Shown here piece by piece: positions 49,210-58,286 of a stretch of 64,000 nt of DNA; the stretch's first letter is position 1, and every line of letters starts with the position of its first letter. Location: the NCBI GenBank assembly GCA_027621175.1, contig JAQCCM010000001.1, positions 171,483-235,482 on the forward strand. Direction: 5' to 3'. The DNA is from Bacteroidota bacterium. Its GTDB lineage: Bacteria > Bacteroidota > Bacteroidia > Flavobacteriales > Flavobacteriaceae. A program made the position numbers and the translations under genes. The notes beneath the pieces were generated by a model. That model searched no databases, had not been told where the DNA came from, and saw nothing but the letters and a program-made list of their open reading frames with translations.

Positions 49210-50506
49210 GGCTAACTTGGGTGGCGCTTTTATTTGTCAAAACGCGTTTAATTGCTTCTACTTTTAGCTGGCATTCTTGGTACTCTTGTTCCACGTGGGC
49301 AGCAGCAGTAATCGCACTTCCCACATGAGTTGAAAGGTATTGTAGATTAGCATCATAAATCAAACTACGAATAACAACATTAAAATCGAAATCGCCATTT
49401 GGAGCAAAAAAACCAACCGCCCCGCTGTATAAACCACGTTGGCTAACTTCGTATGTATTGATGAGTTCCATCGCACGTTGTTTGGGTGCTCCAGTCATGC
49501 TACCCATAGGGAAACAAGCATCTATAATATCTAACGGATGTGTGTTTTCAGAACAAGATGCAATCACCGTGGAAATCATTTGATGCACTTGCGAAAAAGG
49601 ATATACAGCACATTGTTCTGTTACGGTAACAGAACCTTTATTTGCAATGCGCGATAAATCGTTTCGGACCAAATCGGTTATCATGATATTCTCTGCACGT
49701 TCTTTTGGGTCACTTTTAAGAAGTTGAGCACTTGCTTTATCTAAAACCTCATCTGCATGCCGTGCAGCAGTACCTTTTATGGGTTGTGAAAAAACATGCG
49801 TTCCTTTTTTTGACAAAAAACGTTCTGGAGAGGCACACATCAAATGTAAATTTTCCATGGATAAATACGCTGCAAATGGGGTTCTGGCAATAGTATTTAG
49901 TGAATGAAAAATTTGATGTGGCACCACTTGAGTGTTTTCGGCAAACCATTCCATGCAATAGTTGACTTCATAAATATCCCCTCGTAAAATATGCTGCTGC
50001 AAGGCGGAAGCATGTTTCAAATAATCCGATTTGGAGATTCGAGGCGATAAATCAATGGCCGTTGACTCGACATTTTTTAACGGTGCTGTTGCCAATACTT
50101 GAATGAAATCTTCATCGGCATTTGCATCACTGCTATACAAGGCTGTTAAGGTATCGCCTTGCAAAATCCACACTTTTTCTGCACTGAAAAATTGCAGTTT
50201 TGGTACTTCAATATACGCAGGATTTGTGGGAACTACCTGCTCCCACGCATTTGAAAACTCATAGCTGAAAAAGCCAAAAAGCCAATCGTTTTTGATCGCA
50301 TTTCGAAGCGCTTTATAGGTCGTTATCCATGGTGTGTCTGGACTCATATTAAGAGCCAAAACAGCATCATATGTATTATTGTGATGCGGATAATCGTTAG
50401 AATCTAGCCACGCCACAGGACTTGCAGATGCTGACCATGACAATAATTTCGCCTTAATATGTGGCAAATTTTTAACGTTAAATACTGTTTTTGTGCGTGT
50501 TACCAA
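49193..50506 (-). CDS. pabB: aminodeoxychorismate synthase component I (PabB-like)
   Basis: 437-residue chorismate-binding enzyme, first step to p-aminobenzoate and folate. It has the chorismate-site motifs RGDIYEVNYCMEWF, FLSKKGTHVFSQPIKGTAAR, NIMITDLVRNDLSRI and CFPMGSMTGAPKQRAMELI, and ends SAITAAAHVEQEYQEC. The PIKGT Lys marks the PabB type over anthranilate synthase TrpE. The start is TTG at 50506 (GTA follows), with no better in-frame ATG nearby. It diverges from the arginine operon. Confidence 0.9.
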   Translation of the reverse strand: MVTRTKTVFNVKNLPHIKAKLLSWSASASPVAWLDSNDYPHHNNTYDAVLALNMSPDTPWITTYKALRNAIKNDWLFGFFSYEFSNAWEQVVPTNPAYIEVPKLQFFSAEKVWILQGDTLTALYSSDANADEDFIQVLATAPLKNVESTAIDLSPRISKSDYLKHASALQQHILRGDIYEVNYCMEWFAENTQVVPHQIFHSLNTIARTPFAAYLSMENLHLMCASPERFLSKKGTHVFSQPIKGTAARHADEVLDKASAQLLKSDPKERAENIMITDLVRNDLSRIANKGSVTVTEQCAVYPFSQVHQMISTVIASCSENTHPLDIIDACFPMGSMTGAPKQRAMELINTYEVSQRGLYSGAVGFFAPNGDFDFNVVIRSLIYDANLQYLSTHVGSAITAAAHVEQEYQECQLKVEAIKRVLTNKSATQVSHGTKI

Positions 50507-50577
50507 CTAAATTCCGTCTTAAAAAACAAAATTAGGCATTTGAGAAAAGATTACACCAACACTTTAAAAAAAATCTC

Positions 50578-50585
50578 TATTTTTG
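50578..50585 (+). promoter_or_regulatory. -7 element TATTTTTG of the arginine operon promoter
   Basis: Exact TAnnTTTG, then 4 nt (TCCC) and the ATG of the leader ORF at 50590. The predicted +1 is the A of that ATG. No clear -33 TTTG sits 19-21 nt upstream. Confidence 0.6.
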
Positions 50586-50589
50586 TCCC

Positions 50590-50652
50590 ATGACTGTAAA
50601 CCAAAATCTACGTTTCACATATTCCCCGCGCGCTCGTCGCCCCTTGGGGTAG
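50590..50652 (+). CDS. arginine-rich leader peptide of the arg operon (candidate attenuator)
   Basis: A 20-codon ORF beginning MTVNQN and ending with a TAG stop. Arg stands at residues 8, 14, 16 and 17, with RARR (14-17) on a GC-rich stretch just before the stop. It starts at the predicted +1 of the operon promoter and ends 78 bases before the first structural gene. By analogy with amino-acid leader peptides, ribosome stalling at the Arg codons when charged tRNA-Arg is short could control downstream expression. The stop region contains CCCCTTGGGG, a short self-complementary stem. I see no convincing terminator with a T run before 50731, so the mechanism is open. Confidence 0.6.
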   Translation: MTVNQNLRFTYSPRARRPLG

Positions 50653-50730
50653 TCTCTTTCATTATGAAACTAAGGTGTGTCCGGTTTCCATCTCCGTATT
50701 CTTTCAGTCTAATTTTCACTTCAACTTAAC

Positions 50731-51321
50731 ATGGAAATTCAAGTTGCAAAGCGCATACACGTAACGTATGCCACCATCATTTCGGAAACAATAACTTCTT
50801 CGGCGCAAGTGCGCGGAACAGGAATTGCACGTCGTACTCCAGAGTATATTCAAAAAAAAATCGAATCAGGTGATGCGATAATCGCATTGGACGGCGAAAA
50901 ATTCGCTGGCTTTTGCTACATCGAGGCATGGGGGCATGGAAAATATGTAGCCCACTCGGGGCTTATTGTAGCTCCTGAGTACCGAGCTATAGGGTTGGCA
51001 AAAAAAATCAAAACAAAAATATTTAAGTATTCAAGAGAAAAATATCCTACTGCCAAAATTTTTGGAATTACGACAGGCTTGCCAGTCATGAAAATCAATT
51101 ACGACTTGGGATATAAGCCCGTAACATTTTCACAACTTACAGACGACCCCGATTTTTGGAAAGGGTGCCAAACATGTAAAAATTATGATGTACTCACAAG
51201 AACAAACCGAACCATGTGCTTGTGTACAGGAATGCTTTACGACCCACAAACAAAAAATAATAACGGCATTGTAGGAAGGTTACAATCTTTTAAAAACGCA
51301 TTTAAACGAGACAAAAAATGA
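50731..51321 (+). CDS. GNAT-family acyltransferase, candidate N-acylglutamate synthase
   Basis: 196 residues with a GNAT fold: FAGFCYIEAWGHGKYVAHSGLIV and the acetyl-CoA loop PEYRAIGLAKKI at about 82-93. As the first gene of the arginine operon, with no argA or argJ seen nearby, it is the best candidate for acylating glutamate to start the pathway. The C-terminal part carries four cysteines (C146, C149, C163, C165) in C-x2-C and C-x-C, suggesting a metal site not usual in GNATs. The next gene, argG, overlaps by 4 bases. The acyl group (acetyl or succinyl) is unknown. Confidence 0.75.
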   Translation: MEIQVAKRIHVTYATIISETITSSAQVRGTGIARRTPEYIQKKIESGDAIIALDGEKFAGFCYIEAWGHGKYVAHSGLIVAPEYRAIGLAKKIKTKIFKYSREKYPTAKIFGITTGLPVMKINYDLGYKPVTFSQLTDDPDFWKGCQTCKNYDVLTRTNRTMCLCTGMLYDPQTKNNNGIVGRLQSFKNAFKRDKK

Positions 51322-52496
51322 AAAAATTAGTTTTAGCATATAGTGGTGGTTTAGACACTTCCTACTGCGTAAAATCACTTAGTGAAAAGGGGTATGAAGT
51401 ACACGCAGTGAGTGTAAATACCGGAGGCTTTGACGTAGATGAAGTAACAAAATTGGAGTCGAAAGCACTTGCATTGGGAGCGCATTCATACACCAGCATT
51501 GAAGCCGTAGAAACATTTTACCAAGACATCGTCAAGTACTTGATTTTTGGAAACGTGTTGAAAAACAACACCTACCCGCTTTCCGTAAGTGCCGAACGTG
51601 TTACCCAAGCCGTGGCAATTGTAAAACATGCAAAAGAAGTTGGCGCGTCATATATTGCGCATGGAAGTACAGGCGCAGGAAACGACCAAGTGCGTTTCGA
51701 TTTGATTTTTCAAACCATGGCACCCGAAATTGAAATCATTACTCCTATCCGTGATCAAAAGCTCTCAAGAGAAGATGAAATTCAATACCTTAAACAGCAT
51801 GGTGTAGACTGGTCATGGGAAAAAGCACAGTATTCCATAAACAAAGGTCTTTGGGGTACTTCGGTTGGTGGCAGCGAAACATTAAAATCACGTAAACCAC
51901 TACCCGACGCCGCCTACCCAAATCCATGTTCAAAAACAGGGGAAGAACAAGTTTCACTTCAATTTGAAAAAGGGGAATTAGTGGGTATAAACAATCAAAA
52001 ATACGCACCAGTTGCAGCCATTCAAGCGTTGCAAGCCCTTGCCGCGCCTTATGGTATTGGACGTGACATACATGTGGGAGATACCATTATTGGTATCAAA
52101 GGGCGTGTGGGATTTGAAGCTGCTGCAGCTTTGATTACGCTCAAAGCGCATCATTTGTTGGAAAAACATACGCTGAGTAAGTGGCAGTTGCATCATAAAG
52201 ATTATATTGGTTCGTATTACGGTATGATGCTTCACGAAGGACAATATTTAGACCCTGTAATGCGTGATTTTGAGGCGCTGCTAACCAACAGTCAAAAGAC
52301 CGTTACAGGAAGTGTTTTTATAACGCTTCATCCATATAGATTTACACTTGACGGTATCGATTCGGAATTTGACTTAATGGACAATTCATTTGGCACTTAT
52401 GGAGAAGCCAACGAAGCGTGGAGTGCAGCAGAAGTAAAAGGCTTTATTAAACTATCGGCGAATGCCGGAAAAATTTATCAGCATGTCAATACATAA
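51318..52496 (+). CDS. argG: argininosuccinate synthase
   Basis: 392 residues. It couples citrulline and aspartate with ATP. Motifs: VLAYSGGLDTSYCVKSL (PP-loop), HGSTGAGNDQVRFD and the TSVGGSETLK substrate segment. The order in the operon puts it before the ornithine genes. It overlaps the GNAT gene by 4 bases and argC by 35 bases. Confidence 0.95.
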   Translation: MKKLVLAYSGGLDTSYCVKSLSEKGYEVHAVSVNTGGFDVDEVTKLESKALALGAHSYTSIEAVETFYQDIVKYLIFGNVLKNNTYPLSVSAERVTQAVAIVKHAKEVGASYIAHGSTGAGNDQVRFDLIFQTMAPEIEIITPIRDQKLSREDEIQYLKQHGVDWSWEKAQYSINKGLWGTSVGGSETLKSRKPLPDAAYPNPCSKTGEEQVSLQFEKGELVGINNQKYAPVAAIQALQALAAPYGIGRDIHVGDTIIGIKGRVGFEAAAALITLKAHHLLEKHTLSKWQLHHKDYIGSYYGMMLHEGQYLDPVMRDFEALLTNSQKTVTGSVFITLHPYRFTLDGIDSEFDLMDNSFGTYGEANEAWSAAEVKGFIKLSANAGKIYQHVNT

Positions 52497-53469
52497 CATT
52501 CAAGTAGGCGTTGTTGGTGGCGCAGGATATACAGGTGGCGAATTGCTACGATTGTTGGTCAATCATCCACATGTAGACATCAATTTTGTGTATAGTTCCA
52601 CTCGTGCTGGACAGCCTATCTCCAATACACATCCAGATTTGGTTGGGATTTTAGACACCCCTTTTTCGGGAGAACTCAATTCGGAAATTGATGTATTGTT
52701 CTTGTGTATGGGACATGGAAACTCGGCTACATTTCTGCACGAACACACGGTGAATGATAACACCAAAATCATTGATTTGAGCAACGATTTTCGTCTTGCA
52801 GCAGACCGCGATTTTATGGGCAGATCATTTGTATATGGACTTACAGAAGTAAACACAAATCAGATTAAATCAGCGCAAGCCATTGCGAATCCTGGTTGCT
52901 TTGCAACAGCAATTCAATTGGCATTGGTACCGTTAGCAGCTGCAGTAAAATTGAAAAACGAGGTGCATGTAAACGCCATTACGGGAAGTACAGGCGCAGG
53001 TGCTGTACCGTCAGCAACAAGTCACTTTAGCTGGCGCAACAACAACATTTCGTACTACAAGCCATTTACGCATCAGCATTTGGGGGAAATTGGCGAAACA
53101 CTTGCGCAAGCACAAGGAAGTGCCTCTACACTTCACTTTTTGCCAATCCGCGGTAATTTCACCCGAGGTATTTTTGCAACTGCTTATACTTCCTTTGATG
53201 GGAGTTTAGAGGACGCTTACGCCATATACGAATCGTTTTATAGCGACAGCCCATTTACGACGGTTACCAAAAATGAATTGGCGCTAAAACAAGTCGTAAA
53301 TACCAATAGGTGTTTGTTGCATTTGCATAAACACGAAGGACAATTGCTGATAACAAGTATCATTGATAATTTACTTAAAGGGGCTTCTGGACAAGCCGTA
53401 GAGAATATGAATTTGATGTTTGGCTGGGAACAATCCACAGGACTAAACTTAAAATCAGCAACATTTTAA
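52462..53469 (+). CDS. argC: N-acetyl(acyl)-gamma-glutamyl-phosphate reductase
   Basis: 335 residues. It has GGAGYTGGELLRLL (NADP loop), the active-site Cys in ANPGCFATAIQLAL, and a C-terminal end LPIRGNFTRGIFATAY. It reduces acylglutamyl phosphate to the semialdehyde. The frame opens at 52462, but the ATG at 52483 (MSIHNIQVG) would give a natural N-terminus and less overlap with argG. The product of this step is the substrate of ArgD, next but one downstream. Confidence 0.94.
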   Translation: MPEKFISMSIHNIQVGVVGGAGYTGGELLRLLVNHPHVDINFVYSSTRAGQPISNTHPDLVGILDTPFSGELNSEIDVLFLCMGHGNSATFLHEHTVNDNTKIIDLSNDFRLAADRDFMGRSFVYGLTEVNTNQIKSAQAIANPGCFATAIQLALVPLAAAVKLKNEVHVNAITGSTGAGAVPSATSHFSWRNNNISYYKPFTHQHLGEIGETLAQAQGSASTLHFLPIRGNFTRGIFATAYTSFDGSLEDAYAIYESFYSDSPFTTVTKNELALKQVVNTNRCLLHLHKHEGQLLITSIIDNLLKGASGQAVENMNLMFGWEQSTGLNLKSATF

Positions 53470-53505
53470 CGCATTAAAAAACAATAATTAAAAAAATACA
53501 ATCGC

Positions 53506-54300
53506 ATGAAAATTGCCATTTTAGGAGCCGGAAATTTAGGGCTTAGTATTGCCCGAGGACTCATCACAAATAACAGTATTACCAAACTGTATCTAACCCG
53601 TCGTAATGTAAAAAGCATTGCTACATGGGGCGAATATGCCAACACACTGGTTACGGACGATAACAAAAAAGCCGTACAAGAATCGGATATTATCATTTTG
53701 GCGGTACAACCAAGACAGTTAGGGAAATTACTTTCTGAAATCAAAGAATTACTTCACGACAATCATGTTTTAATTTCCACTATTACAGGCTATTCTATTG
53801 CCAAAATGGAGGAAGTTGTTGGGAAAGATGTGTACATCATTCGCTCGATGCCAAACACGGCCATTTCGGTCGGAAAATCCATGACTTGTTTGTGTACAAA
53901 TGAAAAAGGAAAAGATAGGCTTCCTGTTGCTGAAGCAATTTTTAATGGATTAGGTACAAGCATTGTTATTGAAGAGCAACATATGCGAGCAGCTACTGTG
54001 ATTTGTGCTTCTGGTATTGCTTTTTGGATGCGATTGATTCGTGCTACCACCCAAGGTGGGGTGCAATTGGGATTTGATGCCGAAGAAGCCATGAAAATGT
54101 CCATGTACACCGCCATGGGCGCAGCGTCCTTACTGATTGAAACGGGAGCGCATCCTGAAGAAGAAATTGACAAAGTAACCACACCTAGGGGTTGCACCAT
54201 TGAAGGTCTGAATGAGATGGAACACCAAGGGTTGAGTTCTTCTTTGATTCAAGGGATTGTAGCATCCTTCAAAAAAATTAACGAAATAGCACAAAACTAA
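53506..54300 (+). CDS. proC: pyrroline-5-carboxylate reductase-like protein
   Basis: 264 residues: Rossmann start MKIAILGAGNLGLSIARGL, VIIRSMPNTAISVG-type segment (YIIRSMPNTAI) and the C-terminal motif VTTPRGCTIEGLNEME, the proline-biosynthesis enzyme signature. Its place inside the arginine operon, between argC and argD, is typical of Flavobacteriia. It links the arginine and proline branches. A 36-base gap precedes it, and the next start follows its stop by 1 base. Confidence 0.93.
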   Translation: MKIAILGAGNLGLSIARGLITNNSITKLYLTRRNVKSIATWGEYANTLVTDDNKKAVQESDIIILAVQPRQLGKLLSEIKELLHDNHVLISTITGYSIAKMEEVVGKDVYIIRSMPNTAISVGKSMTCLCTNEKGKDRLPVAEAIFNGLGTSIVIEEQHMRAATVICASGIAFWMRLIRATTQGGVQLGFDAEEAMKMSMYTAMGAASLLIETGAHPEEEIDKVTTPRGCTIEGLNEMEHQGLSSSLIQGIVASFKKINEIAQN

Positions 54301-54301
54301 C

Positions 54302-55426
54302 ATGCCATTATTTAATGTATATCCGCTTTATGATGTAACGCCTGTTCGCGCCAAAGGCGTTCATGTGTATGGGGCAGACAGAAAAAAGTATTTGGATTTG
54401 TATGGCGGCCATGCGGTAATTAGCATCGGACACCAACATCCGGTTTACAACAGAAGACTGAAAAAGCAAATCAGCAGAATTGGGTTTTATTCCAACGCCA
54501 TTCAGAATCCGTTGCAGAAGCAATTGGCAGATGAAATTGAAGCGCAATCTCGATGCGAAGGATATCAATTATTTATGTGTAGCTCGGGAGCAGAAGCCAA
54601 TGAAAATGCGCTTAAACTCGCCTCGTTCTACAACAAAAAAGCTAAAGTTGTTGCGTTTAAAAATGCCTTTCACGGCAGAACAAGCGCGGCTGTTGCAGCT
54701 ACCGATACGCCAAAAATTATTGCGCCCCTAAATGCGCAGCAAGAAGTCATTTTTTTAGCGTTTGGTGATGAGAAAGGCTTAGAAGAAACGTTGAGCAAAG
54801 AAGACGTTTGCGCCGTAATCGTTGAAGCCATTCAAGGCGTTGGCGGATTGGATATGCCTACAAAGAAATTCATGAAAGCTGTTGAAAGCCTTTGTCGCAC
54901 ATACAACAGTTGCCTAATTGCAGACGAAGTACAATCGGGTTTTGGACGCTCGGGAGCGTTTTTTGCCTACCAGCATTTTGGGATTACGCCAGATATCATT
55001 TCTATGGCAAAAGGTATGGGAAATGGCTTCCCGGTGGGTGGCATTTTTGTACATCCAAAAATTGAACCGTGGTACGGTATGTTGGGAACTACCTTTGGTG
55101 GAAATCATTTGGCGTGTCAGGCAAGTTTAGCCGTTTTGGAAGTGTTAAAAAAGAAAAAACTTATCGAGCATGCAGCTAGTCTTGGCGAAGCATTTGAAGC
55201 GAAAGCAAAGACAATTAAAGGTATTAAAAAAGTAAAAGGCCGTGGACTTATGCTTGGACTTGAATTTGATTTTGAGGTGAGCGAATTGCGAAAAAAACTT
55301 ATTTATGAGCATCGTATTTTTACAGGTGGAAGCAGCAATAAAAAACTATTGCGCATCCTCCCCCCACTGACCATACAGCAAAAACATTTAGACTACTTTT
55401 TTAAGGCTTTAGAACAATCACTATGA
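54302..55426 (+). CDS. argD: acetyl(acyl)ornithine aminotransferase
   Basis: 374 residues of class III PLP aminotransferase. MCSSGAEANENALKLA, KNAFHGRTSAAVAATDTPK, DEVQSGFGRSG and the PLP Lys in ISMAKGMGNGFPVG are all present. It turns acylglutamate semialdehyde into acylornithine with glutamate as amino donor. It starts one base after proC. An 87-base gap follows before argF', with a short palindrome GTCCATAGTGGAC (55430-55442) and no clear internal promoter. Confidence 0.94.
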   Translation: MPLFNVYPLYDVTPVRAKGVHVYGADRKKYLDLYGGHAVISIGHQHPVYNRRLKKQISRIGFYSNAIQNPLQKQLADEIEAQSRCEGYQLFMCSSGAEANENALKLASFYNKKAKVVAFKNAFHGRTSAAVAATDTPKIIAPLNAQQEVIFLAFGDEKGLEETLSKEDVCAVIVEAIQGVGGLDMPTKKFMKAVESLCRTYNSCLIADEVQSGFGRSGAFFAYQHFGITPDIISMAKGMGNGFPVGGIFVHPKIEPWYGMLGTTFGGNHLACQASLAVLEVLKKKKLIEHAASLGEAFEAKAKTIKGIKKVKGRGLMLGLEFDFEVSELRKKLIYEHRIFTGGSSNKKLLRILPPLTIQQKHLDYFFKALEQSL

Positions 55427-55513
55427 AAGTCCATAGTGGACATTTGACAAAAAACAGCATTACTCACTATCGTGAATCAAATAAAACGAATGGGTTTGCA
55501 TAATTTCAAATAA

Positions 55514-56455
55514 ATGAAACAATTTTTAACGCTTCACGACCTCCCAGACTTTGATGCACAAGTAGCACTTGCAAAACGCATCAAGGCAAACCCTTATGAA
55601 TTTGAGCAGTTGGGAAAGCGTAAAACACTTGGGCTTTTGTTTTTTAATCCAAGTTTACGCACAAGACTGAGTACCCAAAAAGCTGCCCGTTTGTTAGGAA
55701 TGGATGTCATGGTCATGAATTTTAGCAACGAAGCTTGGGCAATCGAGTACGAAGACGCTACCATCATGGAAGGGCTTCGATCTGAGCATGTAAAAGAAGC
55801 TGCAAAAGTAGTTTCGCAATATTGCGATGTTGTCGGAATTCGAGCTTTTGCTACACTTACCGATAAAGAAAAAGACGAGTCGGAGCAAGTAATGCAGAAG
55901 TTTATTGAATATGCAACTGTTCCCATTTTAAATATGGAAAGTGCTACCGCACACCCACTGCAAGCACTTGCCGATGCGCTAACCCTTACAGAACACGATT
56001 TACCTAAAAAGCCAAAAGTGGTGCTTACATGGGCACCGCATCCAAAGGCATTACCACATGCCGTTGGCAATTCGTTTACGCGCATGATGCAATACAAGGA
56101 TGCTGATTTTGTGATTGCAAACCCAAAGGGATACGATTTAGATCCGCGTATTACCAAAAATATTCCTATCGTTCACAATCAAAATGAAGCGCTTAAAGAT
56201 GCCGATATTGTTTATGCTAAGAATTGGTCATCGTATGAACAGTACGGACAAATCCTAAGAACGGACAACGAATGGATGCTCACCCCTGAAAAAATGGCGT
56301 TAACCAATAATGCTAAATTTATGCACTGCCTGCCTATTAGAAGAAATGTAGTGGTGGCAGATGGTGTGTTGGATCACCCAAATTCGATTGTAATTGAACA
56401 AGCAAACAACAGAACTTATGCTGCTGCGGCAGTGTTAAAAACATTAATCTCTTGA
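55514..56455 (+). CDS. argF': N-acylornithine carbamoyltransferase (SOTCase/AOTCase type)
   Basis: 313 residues. It belongs to the Bacteroidota/Xanthomonas family that carbamoylates N-acyl-ornithine instead of ornithine. The carbamoyl-phosphate loop is FFNPSLRTRLSTQ (43-55). TWAPHPKALPHAVGNSF and HCLPIRRNVVV are family-specific. The acyl-recognition position 90 is Ser (GLRSEHVKE, S90), where N-succinylornithine enzymes have Pro and N-acetylornithine enzymes have Glu. The preferred acyl group therefore cannot be read off the known rule. It overlaps argB by 4 bases. Confidence 0.92.
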   Translation: MKQFLTLHDLPDFDAQVALAKRIKANPYEFEQLGKRKTLGLLFFNPSLRTRLSTQKAARLLGMDVMVMNFSNEAWAIEYEDATIMEGLRSEHVKEAAKVVSQYCDVVGIRAFATLTDKEKDESEQVMQKFIEYATVPILNMESATAHPLQALADALTLTEHDLPKKPKVVLTWAPHPKALPHAVGNSFTRMMQYKDADFVIANPKGYDLDPRITKNIPIVHNQNEALKDADIVYAKNWSSYEQYGQILRTDNEWMLTPEKMALTNNAKFMHCLPIRRNVVVADGVLDHPNSIVIEQANNRTYAAAAVLKTLIS

Positions 56456-57228
56456 AACAAAAGCTACACATTGTCAAAGTTGGTGGACATTTGGTAAACG
56501 ATGCCGATGCTTTGCAAGAGGTATTGTCGGCTTTTGCCAAAATAAATACACCTAAAATTTTGGTACATGGTGGCGGACGACATGCAACGGCCTTGGCTAC
56601 TCAACTGGGCATTTCGCCCAAAATGATTGATGGAAGGCGCATTACGGATGCGGCCATGCTTGAAGTAGCAGTGATGAGCTATGCGGGATTATCTAACAAA
56701 AAAATTGTAGCACAACTGCAACAGCTTGGCGTAAATGCGGTTGGGCTCAGCGGCGCAGATGGAAGTTGCATTGAGGCTGTTAAGCGTCCCGTAAAAGAAA
56801 TTGATTATGGTTTTGTGGGCGATATTGTCAACGTAAACGCTGCTGTATTTACATCCTTAGCCGCACAAGATTTTGTGCCGGTTTTGTGTGCGATTACACA
56901 TGATAAAAATGGCCAATTATTAAACACCAACGCCGATACCATTGCTGCGCAAGTAGCGATTGCTTTGAGTGCTACCTATGAAGTCAGCCTCTTTTATTGC
57001 TTTGAACACGCAGGCGTGCTTCTTGATATGACAAATCCAACAGACGTAATTCCGCTTCTGAATGCAACACAAACCGAAACTTTTGTAAAAGAAGGGCTTA
57101 TTCATCAAGGTATGGTTCCTAAATTGCACAATGGTTTTGACGCACTAAAAAATGGTGTTAGTCAAGTTAGCATCAGTAATATCAACGCATTAACAAACAC
57201 AAACGCACCCAAAACGACATTGCAATGA
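56452..57228 (+). CDS. argB: acetyl(acyl)glutamate kinase
   Basis: 258 residues of amino acid kinase fold, beginning KQKLHIVKVGGHLVND, with LVHGGGRHATALA (substrate loop), GISPKMIDGRRITD and KLHNGFDALKNGVSQV near the end. It phosphorylates acylglutamate. It starts from TTG at 56452, inside the argF' stop, and overlaps argE by 4 bases (ATGA). Confidence 0.94.
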   Translation: MKQKLHIVKVGGHLVNDADALQEVLSAFAKINTPKILVHGGGRHATALATQLGISPKMIDGRRITDAAMLEVAVMSYAGLSNKKIVAQLQQLGVNAVGLSGADGSCIEAVKRPVKEIDYGFVGDIVNVNAAVFTSLAAQDFVPVLCAITHDKNGQLLNTNADTIAAQVAIALSATYEVSLFYCFEHAGVLLDMTNPTDVIPLLNATQTETFVKEGLIHQGMVPKLHNGFDALKNGVSQVSISNINALTNTNAPKTTLQ

Positions 57229-58286
57229 AACGCATAGAACAACTACAACAAGAAGCTATTGCTTTACTTCAAAAACTAATTAGCACCCCTTCACTTTCTG
57301 GAGAAGAGGATCAAACAGCAGCGCATATCAAAGCGTGGCTCGAAAGCCATGGTGTGGTGTGTAAGCAAGAAAAAAACAATGTGTATGCGATCAATAAACA
57401 CGAAGACCCAAACAAGCCCTATCTGTTGCTAAATTCACATCACGATACTGTTCATGCCAATAGTGGTTATACGCGAAATCCGCATGACGCCACCATTGAA
57501 GATGGAAAATTGTATGGATTAGGAAGTAACGATGCGGGAGGTGCTTTGGTGTGTTTGTTGGCTACGTTTGTATACTTCTATGAGCACGAAAACATGGCAT
57601 ATAATCTTGTGGTTGCTGCCACGGCAGAAGAAGAAACATCGGGTCCAAATGGTTTAAATAATTTACTAAAAACACTTCCTCCTATTGATACTGCAATTGT
57701 GGGTGAGCCTACCCAAATGCATCTTGCCATAGCCGAAAAAGGCTTGGTTGTTTTTGATGCTACTATCAGCGGAACTGCAAGCCACGCAGCGCATCCCAAC
57801 GAAGATAATCCCATTTACAAAGCTGGAAAAGTCATTGATTGGTTTAAAGAATTTGAATTTGATAGGGTGTCCGACAGCTTAGGTCCTGTAAAGCTAACTG
57901 TGACACAAATTAACGCCGGAAAACAACACAACGCTGTACCGGCTGATGTCAAATTGGTTTTGGACGTTCGTGTAAATGACAAGTACACCAACGAAGAAAT
58001 TTGTGAATTGATGCAACAAGCCCCTTGCGAGGTAAAAGCGCGCTCACTACGACTGGGTTCTTCATCTATTCCTATAGATCACGCATTGGTGCAAGCAGGA
58101 ATTGCAGCAGGCAGAAACACCTACGGCTCTCCTACCCTTTCGGATCAAGCAGTGTTGACTTGTAACTCGCTAAAACTAGGACCTGGAGACTCCCTTCGTT
58201 CGCATACCGCAAATGAATTTATATTTGTCAAAGAACTCGAAGAGGCCATACCGTTGTATATTTCCATATTAAAACAAGCATTATGA
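57225..58286 (+). CDS. argE: M20-family acylornithine / acylcitrulline deacylase (ArgE-like)
   Basis: 353-residue zinc peptidase-like hydrolase. Metal ligands appear in LLNSHHDTVHA (His, Asp), LGSNDAGGALV (bridging Asp), AATAEEETSG (Glu pair) and the C-terminal SLRSHTANEFI. In a pathway with an acylornithine carbamoyltransferase, the likely substrate is N-acyl-citrulline. It overlaps argB and argH by 4 bases each. Confidence 0.92.
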   Translation: MKRIEQLQQEAIALLQKLISTPSLSGEEDQTAAHIKAWLESHGVVCKQEKNNVYAINKHEDPNKPYLLLNSHHDTVHANSGYTRNPHDATIEDGKLYGLGSNDAGGALVCLLATFVYFYEHENMAYNLVVAATAEEETSGPNGLNNLLKTLPPIDTAIVGEPTQMHLAIAEKGLVVFDATISGTASHAAHPNEDNPIYKAGKVIDWFKEFEFDRVSDSLGPVKLTVTQINAGKQHNAVPADVKLVLDVRVNDKYTNEEICELMQQAPCEVKARSLRLGSSSIPIDHALVQAGIAAGRNTYGSPTLSDQAVLTCNSLKLGPGDSLRSHTANEFIFVKELEEAIPLYISILKQAL

